Shown here piece by piece: positions 6,981 through 7,495 of a DNA stretch of 7,495 nucleotides. The translations under genes were made by a program, and so were the position numbers. Source of the DNA: Spirochaetaceae bacterium (GTDB taxonomy: Bacteria; Spirochaetota; Spirochaetia; Treponematales; Breznakiellaceae); assembly GCA_031255115.1 (NCBI GenBank), contig JAIRTD010000218.1, positions 1 through 7,495 on the forward strand. The letters are read 5' to 3'. The notes beneath the pieces are model-generated. The model saw only the letters and a list, made by a program, of their open reading frames with translations. It was not told where the DNA came from and ran no database searches. Position 1 is the stretch's first letter. Each line of letters starts with the position of its first letter.

Positions 6981-7016
6981 TATGCTACTGAACTGCCTAA
7001 TTCTACCTGCCGCGAT

Positions 7017-7070
7017 GGAATTTTATTCCACAAAACTCCAAAACCAAAAAAAGCTCCGCTGTTTTTGGTT
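7017..7070 (-). repeat. Diverged two-hairpin module after tRNA-Thr, copy C
   Basis: Directly after the last base of tRNA-Thr comes a hairpin with 13-base arms (7042-7054 and 7058-7070) starting AACCAAAAA, with one A-G mismatch and a 3-base loop. A second hairpin follows (7017-7024 with 7032-7039; GGAGTTTT/AAAATTCC on the minus strand with one G-T pair). Order, arm sequences and spacing resemble the hairpin pair after tRNA-Trp (AACCAAAAACGC..., then GGGAGTTTG...). The tRNA-derived ends are not present here. It could act as a processing or partial termination signal. Confidence 0.75.
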
Positions 7071-7143
7071 AGCCCTCGATCAGAATCGAACTGATGACCT
7101 TATCCTTACCATGGATATGCTCTGCCAACTGAGCTACAAGGGC
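7071..7143 (-). tRNA. tRNA-Thr (anticodon GGT)
   Basis: The 73-base cloverleaf is complete. The acceptor stem GCCCTTG pairs with CGAGGGC (one G-T pair), the D stem GCTC with GAGC, and TATCC with GGATA around the loop ATGGTAA, giving anticodon GGT. The T stem ATCAG pairs with CTGAT around TTCGATT. The discriminator base is T at 7071. CCA is not encoded. It reads ACC and ACT codons. It is the first gene of the minus-strand cluster, about 22 bases after the predicted transcription start. Confidence 0.97.
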
Positions 7144-7171
7144 ATAATAACCGCATTTTAAGGCGTTTACT

Positions 7172-7200
7172 AAAGTAACGAAAACGGAGATTTATGTCAA
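7172..7200 (-). promoter_or_regulatory. Promoter of tRNA-Thr and the downstream cluster
   Basis: On the minus strand a perfect TTGACA (7200-7195) is followed after 17 bases by TACTTT (7177-7172). A start near 7165 gives a 5' leader of about 22 bases before the tRNA. The -10 box is weak, but the position and the -35 box are very suitable. An imperfect inverted repeat (7164-7180, CGTTTACT/AGTAACG) covers the -10 box. Confidence 0.7.
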
Positions 7201-7328
7201 GCCCCCATACGCCTAGCAGGAACTATGCCGAAAAAAGTATTTTTAGACAAAAACAAGGTGTTCTGTATCAGCGCTCATTATATTGAAGCAAAACCCCGCG
7301 CCGCCCGAAGTTTAGACCAGGTTTAGGG

Positions 7329-7357
7329 TTAATTGGATAATATTTTATCGATATACT
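7329..7357 (+). promoter_or_regulatory. Candidate promoter for the plus-strand gene
   Basis: TTAATT (7329-7334) is followed after 17 bases by TATACT (7352-7357, 5 of 6 matches to TATAAT) within a strongly AT-rich stretch. The -35 match is poor (3 of 6). A start near 7364 would give a leader of about 90 bases that includes the hairpin at 7376-7399. Confidence 0.3.
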
Positions 7358-7375
7358 GGTTTACCCGTTCCATCA

Positions 7376-7399
7376 AGGCCGAATTTGAAGTTCCGGCCT
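7376..7399 (+). promoter_or_regulatory. Leader hairpin of the plus-strand gene
   Basis: AGGCCG (7376-7381) pairs with CGGCCT (7394-7399), and GAA/TTC pairing can extend the stem inward past a bulge. It lies 55 bases before the ATG and has no T-tract, so it is not a terminator. Confidence 0.35.
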
Positions 7400-7444
7400 A
7401 CACAACTGTTGTCATTAGTCGCGGTTTCCCGTATTCTCCATAAC

Positions 7445-7495
7445 AGGAGGGTACATGGCCCAACAAACTAGCTCTTCTTCCCCCCGCATCCCCTG
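7445..7495 (+). CDS. Start of an unidentified plus-strand protein, cut by window edge
   Basis: A near-perfect ribosome-binding site AGGAGGG (7445-7451) precedes ATG at 7455-7457. The coding part is therefore 7455-7495, and the feature start here includes the ribosome-binding site. The visible residues are MAQQTSSSSPRIP, a polar Ser-rich N-terminus without a hydrophobic signal segment so far. Thirteen residues are not enough to name a family. It is transcribed away from the ribosomal cluster, which is consistent with its own promoter in the AT-rich region upstream. The call rests on the ribosome-binding site and the open frame to the edge. Confidence 0.6.

Larger units (their letters stand above)
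7144..7454. other. Divergent intergenic region
   Basis: These 311 bases hold the tRNA-Thr promoter on the minus strand and, on the plus strand, an AT-rich promoter-like stretch, a hairpin (7376-7399), a short inverted repeat ACAAC-T-GTTGT (7402-7412) and the ribosome-binding site of the gene at 7455. Two short plus-strand frames (7194-7286 and 7225-7326) are not convincing genes. Confidence 0.7.

Noticed and set aside
7194..7286. 30-codon plus-strand frame starting ATGTCAAGC
   Set aside because: It overlaps the tRNA-Thr -35 box, its GGAG is only 4-5 bases from the ATG, and there is no family character.
7225..7326. 33-codon plus-strand frame (MPKKVFLDKNK...)
   Set aside because: AGGA lies only 3 bases before the ATG, no promoter is seen, and the frame is short enough to occur by chance. 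It is worth checking only if conserved in relatives.

Overview
The window carries the conserved bacterial block tRNA-Thr, rpmG, tRNA-Trp, secE, nusG, rplK, rplA, rplJ, rplL, rpoB. All of it is on the minus strand, so it reads from right to left. At the far right a divergent gene on the plus strand begins and is cut by the window edge. The gene order, an L11 with the segment [12 protein letters not shown], a compact RpoB without the long insertions of the E. coli protein, and an Asn at the RpoB position equivalent to E. coli Ser531 all suggest a spirochaete, most likely a member of the Treponema group with fairly GC-rich DNA. The lineage call is inference from remembered family features; no search was run.

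Layout: rpoB (1-3037) is open at the left edge and lacks its C-terminal part and stop. A 247-base spacer with two hairpins separates it from rplL (3285-3668). rplJ (3801-4346), rplA (4351-5025) and rplK (5022-5453) are packed tightly, with a 4-base gap between rplA and rplJ and a 4-base overlap between rplK and rplA. A 141-base spacer with a palindrome and a promoter-like sequence lies upstream of rplK. nusG (5595-6152) and secE (6170-6349) follow. Between secE and tRNA-Trp (6667-6739) are about 320 bases without a protein gene, filled with repeats and hairpins. rpmG (6776-6949), a 57-residue L33, lies between tRNA-Trp and tRNA-Thr (7071-7143). A good promoter sits just upstream of tRNA-Thr. 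The 311 bases from 7144 to 7454 are the divergent intergenic region, and a plus-strand CDS starts at 7455.

Functionally this is the core gene-expression cassette: RNA polymerase beta, the elongation factor NusG, the stalk proteins L11, L1, L10 and L7/L12, the translocon subunit SecE, L33 and two tRNAs. The protein genes are ordinary.

The unusual part is the DNA next to the tRNA genes. An 87-89-base module occurs twice downstream of tRNA-Trp. It consists of the last 17 bases of the tRNA, two consecutive hairpins, and an inverted copy of the tRNA T-arm sequence. A diverged version of the same hairpin pair abuts the 3' end of tRNA-Thr. This looks like a tRNA-trailer-associated repeat family and is the best candidate in the window for something undescribed. 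I found no evidence for a defence system, CRISPR array, prophage or toxin-antitoxin pair.
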